Source of the DNA: Candidatus Tantalella remota
Lineage (GTDB): Bacteria; Omnitrophota; Gorgyraeia; Tantalellales; Tantalellaceae
Reading direction: 5' to 3'
Length of the DNA: 40,804 nt
Assembly: GCA_030765685.1 (NCBI GenBank)
Contig: JAVCCB010000006.1
Span: 1 to 40,804, forward strand
The notes under the pieces are model-generated. The model did not search any database. It saw only the letters and a program-made list of their open reading frames with translations, and was not told the origin of the DNA. The position numbers and the translations under genes are program-made. This document shows positions 32,116 to 40,440 of the stretch, one piece after another (positions within the stretch are counted from its first letter, which is position 1; each line of letters starts with the position of its first letter).

Positions 32116-33566
32116 TATTCGAAAGATCCAGGAAAGGGAAGATAGGTGGCACGTTGCCTCTTAAGGATGTAAACGAAGAGGTCAAGGTGGATCCCGCGTA
32201 TCTGAGAAGCCGGGACGCCCAGCTCCCGTGCGTTTCGGAGCCGGAGGTAGTCAGGCACTTTACCAGGCTTTCAAACATGAACTTCGGGGTGGATTCGCAT
32301 TTTTATCCGCTGGGTTCATGTACCATGAAGTATAATCCCAAGTTTACCGAAAAAATAGCGTTACTTGAAGAATTTACCGCGTTGCATCCCCTGCAGCCGC
32401 AGCTTTTGAAAGGCGCGAAGCTTACCCAGGGCGCTCTTGAGATAATCTATAATCTTGAAGCGGTCTTGAGCGAGATAACAGGGATGGCGGAATATTCAAC
32501 GCATCCCATGGCGGGCGCGCACGGGGAACTCACGGGAGTTATGATGATAGCCGCGTATCACAGGCATAAAGGCAATGTAAGGAAACACATACTTATACCT
32601 GATTCAGGGCACGGGACGAACCCCGCGTCCGCGTCGATCGCCGGGTACGAGGTTAAGGCAATACCGTCGAACGCGGACGGTGTCATGGACCTTGAAGAGT
32701 TCAAAAAAACCCTGAACGAGGAAGTGGCGGCTGTGATGCTGACCTGTCCGAACACGCTCGGAGTTTTTAACCCGCATATAAAGGATATAGCTGATCTCAC
32801 GCATGAAGTCGGCGCACTTATGTATTACGACGGTGCCAACCTAAACGCCATAATGGGGAAAACACGCCCCGGAGATCTGGGGTTCGATGTGGTCCATCTA
32901 AACCTGCACAAGACGTTCGCCACTCCTCACGGCGGCGGCGGTCCGGGGGCGGGACCGGTAGGTGTCACAAAAGAACTCGCGCCGTTTCTTCCCGTATCCA
33001 GAGTAGTAAAAAAAGATGACGGTACTTTTGAGCTTGATTATGATGAGCCGCTTTCGATAGGGTACATAGCTCCTTTTTACGGAAATTTCGGGGTTCTTCT
33101 AAAAGCGTACGCGTATATACTTCTTCTGGGCAAGGAAGGACTTATAGAAGTTAGCGAGAACGCGGTACTGAACGCTAATTATCTAAAGGTAGCTCTGAGT
33201 AAATATTACGACCTGCCGTACGACAAGAACTGTCTTCATGAATTTGTTTTGTCCGTGTCCAGGCAGGCCGAGAAGGGCGTGAGAGCGGTGGATATGGCCA
33301 AAGCCCTTATAGACAAAGGGATACATCCACCCACCATATATTTTCCCATGATAGTGAAAGAAGCCATGATGGTGGAACCTACCGAGACCGAATCCAGGGA
33401 GACCCTGGATCACTTCATAGACGTCATGAAATACCTGGCGGAACTGGCGGAGAAAGAGCCGGAGTTGTTTAAGGATTTTCCGAAGACCGCGCCGGTAGGA
33501 CGTGTCGACGAGGTCAAGGCCGCGAAGGATATGGACGTCGCCTGTCTCAACGACGATAGTCTTTGA
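32106..33566 (+). CDS. gcvPB: glycine dehydrogenase (decarboxylating) subunit 2
   Basis: The PLP-bearing half of the split glycine decarboxylase. It has 486 residues. The PLP lysine is in HLNLHKTFATPHGGGGPG near residue 268. Other conserved stretches are GSCTMKYNPK near 73-82, HPMAGAHGELTGVM near 133, and DSGHGTNPASA near 165. It overlaps subunit 1, sharing 10 nt in a different frame. The two-subunit form is usual in Gram-positive, thermophilic and many anaerobic lineages, in contrast to the fused GcvP of Escherichia coli. Confidence 0.95.
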   Translation: MELIFERSRKGKIGGTLPLKDVNEEVKVDPAYLRSRDAQLPCVSEPEVVRHFTRLSNMNFGVDSHFYPLGSCTMKYNPKFTEKIALLEEFTALHPLQPQLLKGAKLTQGALEIIYNLEAVLSEITGMAEYSTHPMAGAHGELTGVMMIAAYHRHKGNVRKHILIPDSGHGTNPASASIAGYEVKAIPSNADGVMDLEEFKKTLNEEVAAVMLTCPNTLGVFNPHIKDIADLTHEVGALMYYDGANLNAIMGKTRPGDLGFDVVHLNLHKTFATPHGGGGPGAGPVGVTKELAPFLPVSRVVKKDDGTFELDYDEPLSIGYIAPFYGNFGVLLKAYAYILLLGKEGLIEVSENAVLNANYLKVALSKYYDLPYDKNCLHEFVLSVSRQAEKGVRAVDMAKALIDKGIHPPTIYFPMIVKEAMMVEPTETESRETLDHFIDVMKYLAELAEKEPELFKDFPKTAPVGRVDEVKAAKDMDVACLNDDSL

Positions 33567-33644
33567 ACTTCTGCCAAAAAAAAAGGGGTATAAACTCGGA
33601 GGTGTCACGGGTGAAAAACCGTGGAGCTCCACCCTGCAGAGCCC

Positions 33645-34370
33645 ATGATGCTTGTAAAATATTATCCCGAAACGATCGAAGAAAACATCGCCCTCGATGA
33701 GCTTTTGCTTATGAAAGCTGAAAAAGGTGAGGTTGGTGAGACTTTGCGTTTCTGGGAATCAGCAGAGTATAGCGTGGTACTGGGACGCGCTGGCAGAGCG
33801 GAAGAGGAATGTTTTCAGGACAAATGCGCTGATGACGGTGTTAAGGTTGCGCGTAGGGTTTCCGGCGGAGGGACCGTCCTTCAGGGACCAGGGTGCCTGA
33901 ACTATTCCGTGGTACTTTCGTATGACTGTGATGAAAGATATTCGAATATAATCTCTTCTTATGAATGTGTTCTCGGTGAGATAGCGTCGGTTTTTTCCGC
34001 AAAGGGCCCGGATGTGGAATTTTTCCCCGTGTGTGACCTGGCAGTGGGTGGCAGGAAGATCTCCGGCAACGCCCAGGCCAGAAAGAGGAAATATTTTCTT
34101 CACCACGGCACATTCCTGTATGACTTCGACCTGAAAAAGATATCCCGATATTTGAAGATGCCGCCGAAGGAACCGGAGTACCGTTCTGGAAGGCCGCATG
34201 AGAGTTTTGTGACTAATATCTCCATGACTAAAGACGCCCTGGAAGATTCCGTAAAACAAGTGTTGTCGTTCACTCCGGATGAATGGTTTCCGGACGAGGA
34301 GACTTTGCGGGAGCTGGATACACTTATAGCGGATAAGTATTCAAAAGACGATTGGAATCTGGTTTTTTAG
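33645..34370 (+). CDS. lipoate-protein ligase / lipoyl- or octanoyl-transferase family
   Basis: A member of the LplA/LipB/BirA fold family that attaches lipoate or octanoate to lipoyl domains. It has 241 residues from ATG 33645. RRVSGGGTVLQGPGCLNY near 67-84 is the RRxSGGG motif; the catalytic lysine region is GGRKISGNAQ near 135-144, followed by HHGTFLYDFD near 152-161. It lacks the C-terminal accessory domain of the longer Escherichia coli LplA. A Cys (FPVCDL near 130) sits where many ligases have Asn, so an octanoyltransferase role feeding LipA is possible. No LipB-type gene is in the window. An upstream GTG at 33621 would add eight residues encoded by a palindromic stretch. Confidence 0.82.
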   Translation: MMLVKYYPETIEENIALDELLLMKAEKGEVGETLRFWESAEYSVVLGRAGRAEEECFQDKCADDGVKVARRVSGGGTVLQGPGCLNYSVVLSYDCDERYSNIISSYECVLGEIASVFSAKGPDVEFFPVCDLAVGGRKISGNAQARKRKYFLHHGTFLYDFDLKKISRYLKMPPKEPEYRSGRPHESFVTNISMTKDALEDSVKQVLSFTPDEWFPDEETLRELDTLIADKYSKDDWNLVF

Positions 34371-34505
34371 CGGAGCTTTGCGCGCTATTTTAGTATTCAG
34401 TATTTAGTATTTAGTATTCAGTTCTTTGGTTATAGAATAAAACGAGCATCCAGCATCTAGAATCTAGCATCTAACACAGCGTATACAATAGTTAAGGAGT
34501 GTGCT
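34371..34505. repeat. word repeats between the lipoate ligase gene and the Ni-SOD gene
   Basis: An AGTATTCAGTATTTAGTATT tract (34391-34421) and GCATCCAGCATCTAGAATCT words (34445-34474). AAGGAG at 34494-34499 is the ribosome site of the next gene. Confidence 0.65.
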
Positions 34506-34958
34506 ATGAAGAAAGTAGTTATATTTTTGATGATGATGAGTTTCGCTCTGGGGACGACCGCGCATCCTCATTGTCAGGTGCCATGCGGCATATATGATGA
34601 TGATATGAGGTTCGACATGATAGCTGAAGACATAACCACTATTGGCAAAGCGATGGATGAGATAAATAAATTTTCACAGGAAACAGATAAGAACTACAAT
34701 CAGATCGTTAGGTGGGTCGAAACCAAAGAGAAGCATGCCGACAATATAAGTCACACTGTTACTTATTATTTTATGGCGCAAAGAGTCAAACCCGTAGATC
34801 CGTCAGATGTCGCCTCTTATGCGGTGTATGCGAATGAACTGGAGCTTTTGCATGGACTGATGGTCAATGTAATGAAGTCAAAACAGACGACTGATAGTAT
34901 TTATGTGGATAATATGAAAGGTCTACTGGAAGAGTTCTGGGTGGTATATGCGCAGTAG
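34506..34958 (+). CDS. sodN: exported nickel superoxide dismutase
   Basis: Ni-SOD converts superoxide to oxygen and peroxide using a nickel hook made of the first residues of the mature chain. Residues 22-30 read HCQVPCGIY, matching the canonical H-C-x-x-P-C-G-x-Y: ligands H22, C23 and C27, and the gating tyrosine Y30. The rest is the expected four-helix body (150 residues in all). Unlike the short propeptide of actinobacterial enzymes, the N-terminus is a Sec-type signal peptide (MKK, hydrophobic core, GTTA at 16-19), so the enzyme is probably periplasmic. Normal cleavage after A19 would leave an extra His-Pro before H22. No separate maturation protease gene is in the window. AAGGAG lies 6 nt before the ATG. 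Confidence 0.92.
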   Translation: MKKVVIFLMMMSFALGTTAHPHCQVPCGIYDDDMRFDMIAEDITTIGKAMDEINKFSQETDKNYNQIVRWVETKEKHADNISHTVTYYFMAQRVKPVDPSDVASYAVYANELELLHGLMVNVMKSKQTTDSIYVDNMKGLLEEFWVVYAQ

Positions 34959-34967
34959 CGTGACAGG

Positions 34968-35112
34968 TACGGTCCAACTGTCAGATTAAACCCAAATGTC
35001 AAAATCCAAATGACAAATGAAATCCAAATGACAAAACCAAAAAGTAGCGTTCTTTTTGGTTTTAGGATTTTTGAGATTCCTTTGGATTTTGGGCTTAGGA
35101 TTTTGGATTTAT
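34968..35112 (+). repeat. family C repeat, copy 2
   Basis: Begins with GGTCCAACTGTCAGATTAAA, then AATCCAAATGACAAATGAAA words, AGTAGCGTTCTTTTTGG, GAGATTCCTTTGGATTTTGG and GCTTAGGATTTTGGATTT. Same order as the copy at 40493 and the inverted copy at 36280. Confidence 0.78.
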
Positions 35113-35123
35113 TTTTTGGGCCA

Positions 35124-35173
35124 GTATCGGATTTTGTCCCTGATATCCCGATCACCTGATAATCCGATATCCC
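35124..35173 (+). repeat. family B repeat, partial copy 6
   Basis: Only the right half remains: ATTTTGTCCCTGATATCCCG, ATCACCTGATAATCCGATAT. It ends at the efp stop codon. Confidence 0.6.
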
Positions 35174-35174
35174 T

Positions 35175-35735
35175 CTATGTTTGTATCCTATCTATATACT
35201 TCTCCGTAGTCGAGTCCACTTCGACAACATCACCTTCCTCGATGAACTGAGGCGCGTCTACCTCCATACCGTTTTCGAGGGTTATCTGTTTGGCTGTTAC
35301 GGAATCATGCTGTTTTATCCCGGGAGGGGAGACGGTGACCTTCAGGCGTATGCGCGGAGGAAAAATGACCTCGATGGGCATTGATTCATAGATCTCAACG
35401 GTGTATTTTTCATTTTCTTTTAGGAATACTTCCTTGTTACCGACGATACTCTTATTTACATCGTAGTTTTCAAAAGTCTCCTCGTCTATGAAAAAGAACG
35501 AATCACTGTCTTTATATGAGTATGTGGCTTTTCTGTGTTGCACCTCGGCTTCGTCGAATTTATCGTCCTGCTGATAAGTATGTTCAAGGTCCTTGCCGTC
35601 TACAATATCCCGCATTTTTATGAATACTGTCTTGTGGACTTTCGCGGATCCTTTTACTTCCACTTCATCCACTTTAAATATTTTGCCATCTATAAGGAGA
35701 AGGTTTCCGACACGAACATCAATAGCTTCTTTCAT
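35175..35735 (-). CDS. elongation factor P family protein (divergent)
   Basis: EF-P-type factors bind between the P and E sites of the ribosome and rescue stalling at proline runs. 186 residues cover all three domains: an N-terminal KOW-like domain (1-62), a central OB domain (about 65-125, beginning YSYKDSDSFFFIDEETFE) and a C-terminal OB domain (PPGIKQHDSVTAKQ near 140 to YIDRIQT). The modification loop is shorter and unusual, VKGSAKVHK; by alignment by eye K32 falls at the position of the modified lysine of Escherichia coli EF-P. I start at ATG 35735 with AGGAGG 5 nt upstream; a TTG at 35753 would add MNPGGI. It follows the lipoprotein gene on the same strand after 52 nt. Confidence 0.85.
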   Translation of the reverse strand: MKEAIDVRVGNLLLIDGKIFKVDEVEVKGSAKVHKTVFIKMRDIVDGKDLEHTYQQDDKFDEAEVQHRKATYSYKDSDSFFFIDEETFENYDVNKSIVGNKEVFLKENEKYTVEIYESMPIEVIFPPRIRLKVTVSPPGIKQHDSVTAKQITLENGMEVDAPQFIEEGDVVEVDSTTEKYIDRIQT

Positions 35736-35787
35736 GATGCCTCCTGGGTTCAAACGGGATCTTGTTTATAAGGACTATGTTACGGAA

Positions 35788-36180
35788 CTATATTTGGCCG
35801 AAGATAATAGCGGCAGCCTTCTCCAGAGCCGTATCGCTTAAAGAGCTTACGGTTATTTCAGTGTTGTTATCTGAGATAGATTCAAAGAAAACACCCACCC
35901 TGGTGGTATTCGTCTGGTTAGGAAGGCCTATAAAGACGATATATTTAGCTTTTTTGCTGGATCGGAAGACTACGAGCTTATTGTCTTTGATGATATCCAT
36001 GACCTTATTGTAAGCGTCATTGTAAGAGAGAGAGACGGTTTCTATCCTGCCGTCGGCACGGGCGCTCTCGAGGTCCCGTATATTTATTCCCACCAGAGAG
36101 GCGGGGATTGAAGAAGCACAGCTCGAAACGGACAGTGCTGTGAGAAGTACAATGCTGATATACGCTGATAAATGCTTCAT
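35788..36180 (-). CDS. small lipoprotein of unknown function
   Basis: 130 residues from ATG 36180. A lipoprotein signal is clear: MKHLSAYISIVLLTALSVSS with the lipidated C21 (SVSSC). The mature part has one predicted alpha/beta domain (YNDAYNKVMDIIKDN near 52-66, VFFESISDNNTEITVSSLS near 100-118) like that of many short envelope proteins whose family I cannot name. No SD is present. A strong promoter 10 nt upstream gives a leader of about 4 nt, so translation may be leaderless. The longer frame from 36219 would run through the promoter and is rejected. Confidence 0.75.
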   Translation of the reverse strand: MKHLSAYISIVLLTALSVSSCASSIPASLVGINIRDLESARADGRIETVSLSYNDAYNKVMDIIKDNKLVVFRSSKKAKYIVFIGLPNQTNTTRVGVFFESISDNNTEITVSSLSDTALEKAAAIIFGQI

Positions 36181-36190
36181 AATACACTTG

Positions 36191-36219
36191 ATTATATAAT
36201 TAAAGGGCGAGGGGGTCAA
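36191..36219 (-). promoter_or_regulatory. strong promoter of the lipoprotein gene (near-leaderless)
   Basis: On the minus strand TTGACC (36219-36214), a 17-bp spacer and perfect TATAAT (36196-36191). The expected start of transcription is near 36184, only about 4 nt before the ATG at 36180. Confidence 0.75.
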
Positions 36220-36448
36220 GGGGAACTAAGCGTTTATACGCCATGTTAGATGTTCGATGCTAGATTCTAGTAGGAATGTAAACCCAAAACCCTAAGCCCA
36301 AAATCCAAGGGAATCTCAAAAATCCCAAATCCAAAAGGAACGCTACTTTTGTGTTTTGTCATTTGGGTTTAATCTGACAGGTGGACCGTCGTCTGTCGTC
36401 CGAGGACCATGGGTTATGCGGTCCTTATTGCGTCCCAGGGATAAGTAT
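36220..36448. repeat. gap with word repeats and an inverted family C copy
   Basis: GATGTTCGATGCTAGATTCT words (36249-36268), then family C inverted at 36280-36401: AACCCAAAACCCTAAGCCCA, AATCCAAGGGAATC, AACGCTACTTTTGTG, and GGTTTAATCTGACAG, GTGGACCGTCGTC. The terminal words match the ends of the copies at 34968 and 40493, so it is a whole inverted element. No gene. Confidence 0.75.
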
Positions 36449-36477
36449 TTGACAGCAAAAGAGTATTATTATAACAT
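36449..36477 (+). promoter_or_regulatory. pckG promoter
   Basis: Perfect TTGACA (36449-36454), a 17-bp spacer and TAACAT (36472-36477); TATAAC at 36470-36475 with 15 bp is an alternative -10. It lies 66 nt upstream of the pckG ATG in AT-rich unique DNA. Confidence 0.55.
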
Positions 36478-36542
36478 ATATGCTTTCTAGAACAGTATAT
36501 TGTAATATTATATAGGGTCTTAACAAGAATAGGAGAGGATCG

Positions 36543-38417
36543 ATGGAATTATTGAAACATAAGTTTGGTGAGGAAAATTATAAGAAGATACTTGAACTTG
36601 ATAATCCAAAATTACGCGAGTTTATAACAAGATACGTGGAGATATGCAATCCTGATTCAGTTTTTGTCAGAACTGACTCTGCTGAAGACGCTTCGTATAT
36701 AAGGGAAAAGGCAAAGGAAAATGGGGAAGAGAAAGCTTTGACTACAGAAGGACATACTATCCATTTTGACGGATATTACGACCAGGCAAGAGATAAATCC
36801 CATACGAAATATTTGCTGGAACCGGGTGTAGAGTTGGGGTCGGATATCAATTCGGAAGACCGTGAGGAAGGTCTTAATGAGATCCATAATCTTTTGAAAG
36901 ATTCAATGGTAGGAAAAGAGATGTACATATGCTTTTTCTGCCTGGGCCCGACGGATTCATCCTTCTCAATATCCGCGGTGCAGATAACGGACTCCTGCTA
37001 TGTAGCTCACTCTGAGGGGATACTTTATAGGTCAGGATACGAGCAATTCAGGAAACTTGGACAGTCTGAGAGGTTTTTCCAGTTTGTGCATACAGCCGGA
37101 GATCTTGAGGATGGTATCAGTAAAGAAGTGTATGATCGCCGTGTCTACATAGATCTTGAAAAAGAGCGGGTTTTCAGCACCAACACCCAATACGCCGGTA
37201 ACACGGTAGGCCTTAAGAAGCTTTCTATGCGCCTTGCTATAAGAAGAGCTTCTCAGGAAGGCTGGCTTACCGAGCACATGTTTGTTATGGGAGTGCATGG
37301 TCCGGACAAGAAAAGGGTGACATATTTTACGGGTTCTTTCCCGAGCGCTTGTGGAAAGACAGCGACAGCTATGCTCTCAGGTGAAAAAATAATTGGTGAT
37401 GACATAGCGTACTTGCGTAAGGTCGACGATAAGATCCGGACAGTAAACGTGGAAAAGGGGATATTCGGCATAATACAGGATGTCAGCGAAGAGAGCGATC
37501 CCGCCATATTTGAAGCGCTTACCACTCCGGGTGAAGTTATTTTTTCGAATATTCTGGTGGATGGAGACAATAATCCCAGGTGGCTTGGCGACGGAAGGTC
37601 TGTGCCTGAGAAAGGCGTCAATTTTGTCGGAGAGTGGGAACCGGACATCAAAGGGCCCGATGATAATGAAGTGCCGCATGCCCATAAGAACGCGCGGTAC
37701 ACTATCCAGATAAGCGATCTTAAGAATTGTGACGATAACATTGAGAATCCGGAAGGGGTCGAGGTCGGAGGCATAATTTACGGGGGCAGGGATTCTGATA
37801 CGAATATGCCTGTCGTCCAGTCCTTCGATTGGGAACACGGTATCCTTACGCAGGCGTCTGCGATAGAATCGGAGACGACCGCCGCTACTTTGGGTCAGGA
37901 AGGCGTGAGGAAGTTCAATCCCATGGCGAATCTGGACTTTTTATCCATACCTATAGGGCAATACATACAGAGTAATCTGGATATAGTAAAAGGGATGGAT
38001 AATCCGCCGCTTATATTCCACGTTAACTATTTTCTGAAAGGTAAAAACGGAAAATATCTCAACGGGATAAAAGATAAGCATGTTTGGGTGAAATGGATGG
38101 AACTGAGGGTTAATGGCGAGGCCGACTCGAGAGAGACCCCGGTAGGGAACATCCCCCAGTATGATGATCTTAAAAGACTGTTTAAGGAAGTGTTGGATAA
38201 AGAGTATGCTGTTGAAGAATATGTGGAACAGTTCACTTTACGTATTCCGGAGCTGCTGGCTAAGATAGACAGGATAAAAAAAGTTTACGAGACAAAGGTT
38301 ACAGATACTCCGACAGTTTTTGTCAAGGCCATGGAAGACCAGAAGGCCAGACTTGAAGAATTGCGCAAGAAGAGCGGAGATTACATATCACCGTTGGACC
38401 TTGCTAAGCAGGGATAA
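36543..38417 (+). CDS. pckG: phosphoenolpyruvate carboxykinase, GTP type
   Basis: Interconverts oxaloacetate and PEP with GTP/GDP; gluconeogenic or, in some anaerobes, anaplerotic. 624 residues match the GTP-dependent family in length, not the ~540-residue ATP family. The kinase-1 loop with the family's reactive cysteine is FPSACGKTATAM near 262-273, following KRVTYFTGS. The metal/substrate segment GDDIAYLR near 285-292 and the FNPMANLDFLSIPIGQYI region near 458-475 are also visible. AGGAGAGG lies 4 nt before the ATG. purC follows after 17 nt, so the two may be cotranscribed. Confidence 0.93.
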   Translation: MELLKHKFGEENYKKILELDNPKLREFITRYVEICNPDSVFVRTDSAEDASYIREKAKENGEEKALTTEGHTIHFDGYYDQARDKSHTKYLLEPGVELGSDINSEDREEGLNEIHNLLKDSMVGKEMYICFFCLGPTDSSFSISAVQITDSCYVAHSEGILYRSGYEQFRKLGQSERFFQFVHTAGDLEDGISKEVYDRRVYIDLEKERVFSTNTQYAGNTVGLKKLSMRLAIRRASQEGWLTEHMFVMGVHGPDKKRVTYFTGSFPSACGKTATAMLSGEKIIGDDIAYLRKVDDKIRTVNVEKGIFGIIQDVSEESDPAIFEALTTPGEVIFSNILVDGDNNPRWLGDGRSVPEKGVNFVGEWEPDIKGPDDNEVPHAHKNARYTIQISDLKNCDDNIENPEGVEVGGIIYGGRDSDTNMPVVQSFDWEHGILTQASAIESETTAATLGQEGVRKFNPMANLDFLSIPIGQYIQSNLDIVKGMDNPPLIFHVNYFLKGKNGKYLNGIKDKHVWVKWMELRVNGEADSRETPVGNIPQYDDLKRLFKEVLDKEYAVEEYVEQFTLRIPELLAKIDRIKKVYETKVTDTPTVFVKAMEDQKARLEELRKKSGDYISPLDLAKQG

Positions 38418-38434
38418 ACTAAGGGGAGGCAAGA

Positions 38435-39337
38435 ATGGGGAATACCACTACTTTATTAATTTTGGATATCGCGGGAGTGCCTCTTCTCAGGCAGGGGAAA
38501 GTAAGGAACGTCTACGACCTCGGTGATAAGCTGCTTTTTGTCGTATCAGACAGGATCTCGGCGTTCGACGTCATAATGTCCAATGGTATTTCGGACAAAG
38601 GGAAGATACTTAATCTCATCTCGGCGTTCTGGTTCGAGTTTATGGGGGATGTGGTTGAGAACCACGTCATAACTACCGATATAGACGAGATAATAGCCGC
38701 TGACGCTCGCCTTTTGTCTTACAGAGACTTGCTCGACAAGAGGTCTATGATGGTTGAAAAGGCGACGCCGCTGACCGTGGAATGTATAGTGCGCGGGTAT
38801 ATATCAGGATCCGGTTGGAAAGATTATCAGAAGACTGGTATGATATGCGGGATAAAGCTTCCTGAAGAGTTGAAACTGTCAGACAAACTGGAAGACCCCA
38901 TCTTTACGCCGTCTACCAAAGCGGATGAGGGACATGACGTAAATATCACGCAGGAAGAAGCGGTGAAAGAACTGGGTCAGGAAACGTTCGATTTTATAAA
39001 AGAGACGAGCGTTAAGATCTACTCGAAGGCAAGGGACTATGCCGCGACCAAGGGCATAATCATCGCCGATACTAAGTTCGAATTCGGCAAGATCGGAGAT
39101 AAGATCGTACTTATCGACGAGATATTGACGCCTGATTCTTCAAGGTTCTGGCCGGAAGATGATTACGCTCCGGGACGTCCGCAGAAAAGTTACGATAAAC
39201 AGTTCGTGAGGGATTATCTTGAGACCCTTGACTGGGACAAGACATCTCCGGGACCGGAACTCCCCGAAGATATAATAGAGAAGACCAGGGAAAAATATCT
39301 TCAGGCATATCAGATACTTACCGGTAAAGAAATTTAA
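38435..39337 (+). CDS. purC: phosphoribosylaminoimidazole-succinocarboxamide synthase
   Basis: PurC joins CAIR and aspartate in purine synthesis. It has 300 residues, the longer version of the family. It shows [20 protein letters not shown] near 21-40 with the SDRISAFD motif, [17 protein letters not shown] near 113-129, [11 protein letters not shown] near 160-170 and [14 protein letters not shown] near 226-239. GGGGAGG lies 6 nt before the ATG. It stands apart from other purine genes and downstream of pckG. Confidence 0.95.
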   Translation: MGNTTTLLILDIAGVPLLRQGKVRNVYDLGDKLLFVVSDRISAFDVIMSNGISDKGKILNLISAFWFEFMGDVVENHVITTDIDEIIAADARLLSYRDLLDKRSMMVEKATPLTVECIVRGYISGSGWKDYQKTGMICGIKLPEELKLSDKLEDPIFTPSTKADEGHDVNITQEEAVKELGQETFDFIKETSVKIYSKARDYAATKGIIIADTKFEFGKIGDKIVLIDEILTPDSSRFWPEDDYAPGRPQKSYDKQFVRDYLETLDWDKTSPGPELPEDIIEKTREKYLQAYQILTGKEI

Positions 39338-39408
39338 AAGAAAGCGTTTAGCGGTTAGCGTATAGCGCAATAGGAAAAAGCGCTGTGAGCTATCCGCTAT
39401 ATAAAGCC
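39338..39408. repeat. AGCGTTTAGCGGTTAGCG word repeat
   Basis: Short words of the GCGTTTAGCGGTTAGCG type (39345-39368) and GAGCTATCCGCTATATA (39387-39403) fill the purC-sua5 gap and read in frame with sua5, creating a GTG-started extension at 39385. Confidence 0.55.
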
Positions 39409-40440
39409 ATGAAACCACGTGTATTCAATATAGATCCGGTTAATATAGACCTTAGGGCCCTTAAGAGGTCGGCGGAGGTCATACACAACAGGGGTCTGGT
39501 AGCTTTTCCGACTGAGACTGTTTACGGACTTGGCGCGAACGCGCTTGACCCTAAAGCCGTGGCTAAAATATTTGAAGCGAAAAAAAGGCCTCTTGACGAT
39601 CCGCTTATAGTCCACATATCTGACATAAACGATCTGTTCAATATGGTTCTCGACGTTCCTCTTAAGATCCACAAGCTCGTTCACCGGTTCTGGCCGGGTC
39701 CCCTGACGATCGTCCTCAAAAAGACTAACCTTGTGCCGGATCTTGTTACTACCGGGCTTGATACTGTGGCTGTGCGGATGCCTTCGGGAGTCATTGCCAG
39801 GAAGTTCATAGAGATCGCGAAAACCCCTATAGCAGCGCCGTCGGCTAATCTTTTCGGCAGACCATCGCCGACGACGGCTAAACACGTCATAGACGATCTT
39901 GAAGGGAGAATAGACGTGGTTCTTGATGGGGGAAGCACTGAGATAGGCATAGAGTCTACGGTCGTCGAGTGTGTAGATGACCGTATCGTGGTCTTGCGTC
40001 CCGGAGGTATCGATCTGGAAGAATTGCGCGGTATTATAGGCGATGTAGAAGTACTATCTTCAGGGGAAGATCCCACGGCAGAACATACTCCCGGTAAATA
40101 CCCGCAGCATTATTCTCCCCGTGCGAAGGTGGTCGTCGTCGAAGATACCCCGCGCCAGGTGGATGAGGTCCTGGAGAAAGCATCCCGGATGGTCGCCGAC
40201 GGAAAGAAGACAGGGATACTGGCAAGGCAGGAACATTCTGACCTTTTTAAGGATTATAATGTCAAGATGCTGGGACCGGGAGACGATAGCAGGATATGCG
40301 CCTCAAGGCTTTTTCACATGCTGCGCGAATTCGATGCCGATAACGTCAATATGATAATAGCCGAAGGTATCCCCAAAAAGGGGCTGGGCCTTGCTGTTAT
40401 GAACCGGCTGAGAAAAGCGGCGGGACCGGATAGTATTTAG
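39409..40440 (+). CDS. L-threonylcarbamoyladenylate synthase (Sua5 type)
   Basis: Makes threonylcarbamoyl-AMP for the t6A37 modification of ANN-decoding tRNAs. 343 residues comprise an N-terminal YrdC domain (KRSAEVIHNRGLVAFPTETV near 12-31, YGLGANAL, KKRPLDDPLIVHI near 60-72, FWPGPLTIVL near 94-103, APSANLFGRPSPT near 142-154, GIESTVVEC near 180-188), a PGKYPQHYSP linker near 231-240, and a C-terminal Sua5 domain of about 100 residues. I start at ATG 39409; a GTG at 39385 with AGGA 9 nt upstream is possible, but its extra residues are repeat-encoded. The TAG stop is part of an AGTATTTAGTATTCAG repeat. Confidence 0.92.
   Translation: MKPRVFNIDPVNIDLRALKRSAEVIHNRGLVAFPTETVYGLGANALDPKAVAKIFEAKKRPLDDPLIVHISDINDLFNMVLDVPLKIHKLVHRFWPGPLTIVLKKTNLVPDLVTTGLDTVAVRMPSGVIARKFIEIAKTPIAAPSANLFGRPSPTTAKHVIDDLEGRIDVVLDGGSTEIGIESTVVECVDDRIVVLRPGGIDLEELRGIIGDVEVLSSGEDPTAEHTPGKYPQHYSPRAKVVVVEDTPRQVDEVLEKASRMVADGKKTGILARQEHSDLFKDYNVKMLGPGDDSRICASRLFHMLREFDADNVNMIIAEGIPKKGLGLAVMNRLRKAAGPDSI

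Noticed and set aside
33606-33632. Palindrome GTGGAGCTCCAC and hairpin CACGG/CCGTG before the lipoate ligase gene as an operator or riboswitch
   Set aside because: Too short and without conserved blocks or a second copy in the window; it may be a leader hairpin, but nothing supports a named function.
36181-36219. Longer start of the lipoprotein gene
   Set aside because: It would put 13 residues before a standard lipoprotein signal and overlap a TTGACC/TATAAT promoter.
36478-36530. AT-rich inverted words (ATATTGTAATATTATAT) before pckG as a regulator site
   Set aside because: Imperfect symmetry in AT-rich DNA is expected by chance; no known operator recognised and no second occurrence.
39385-39408. 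GTG start of sua5 with AGGA upstream
   Set aside because: Kept as a possibility only; the extra eight residues come from a GCTATCCGCTATA repeat and the ATG form matches the usual family start.
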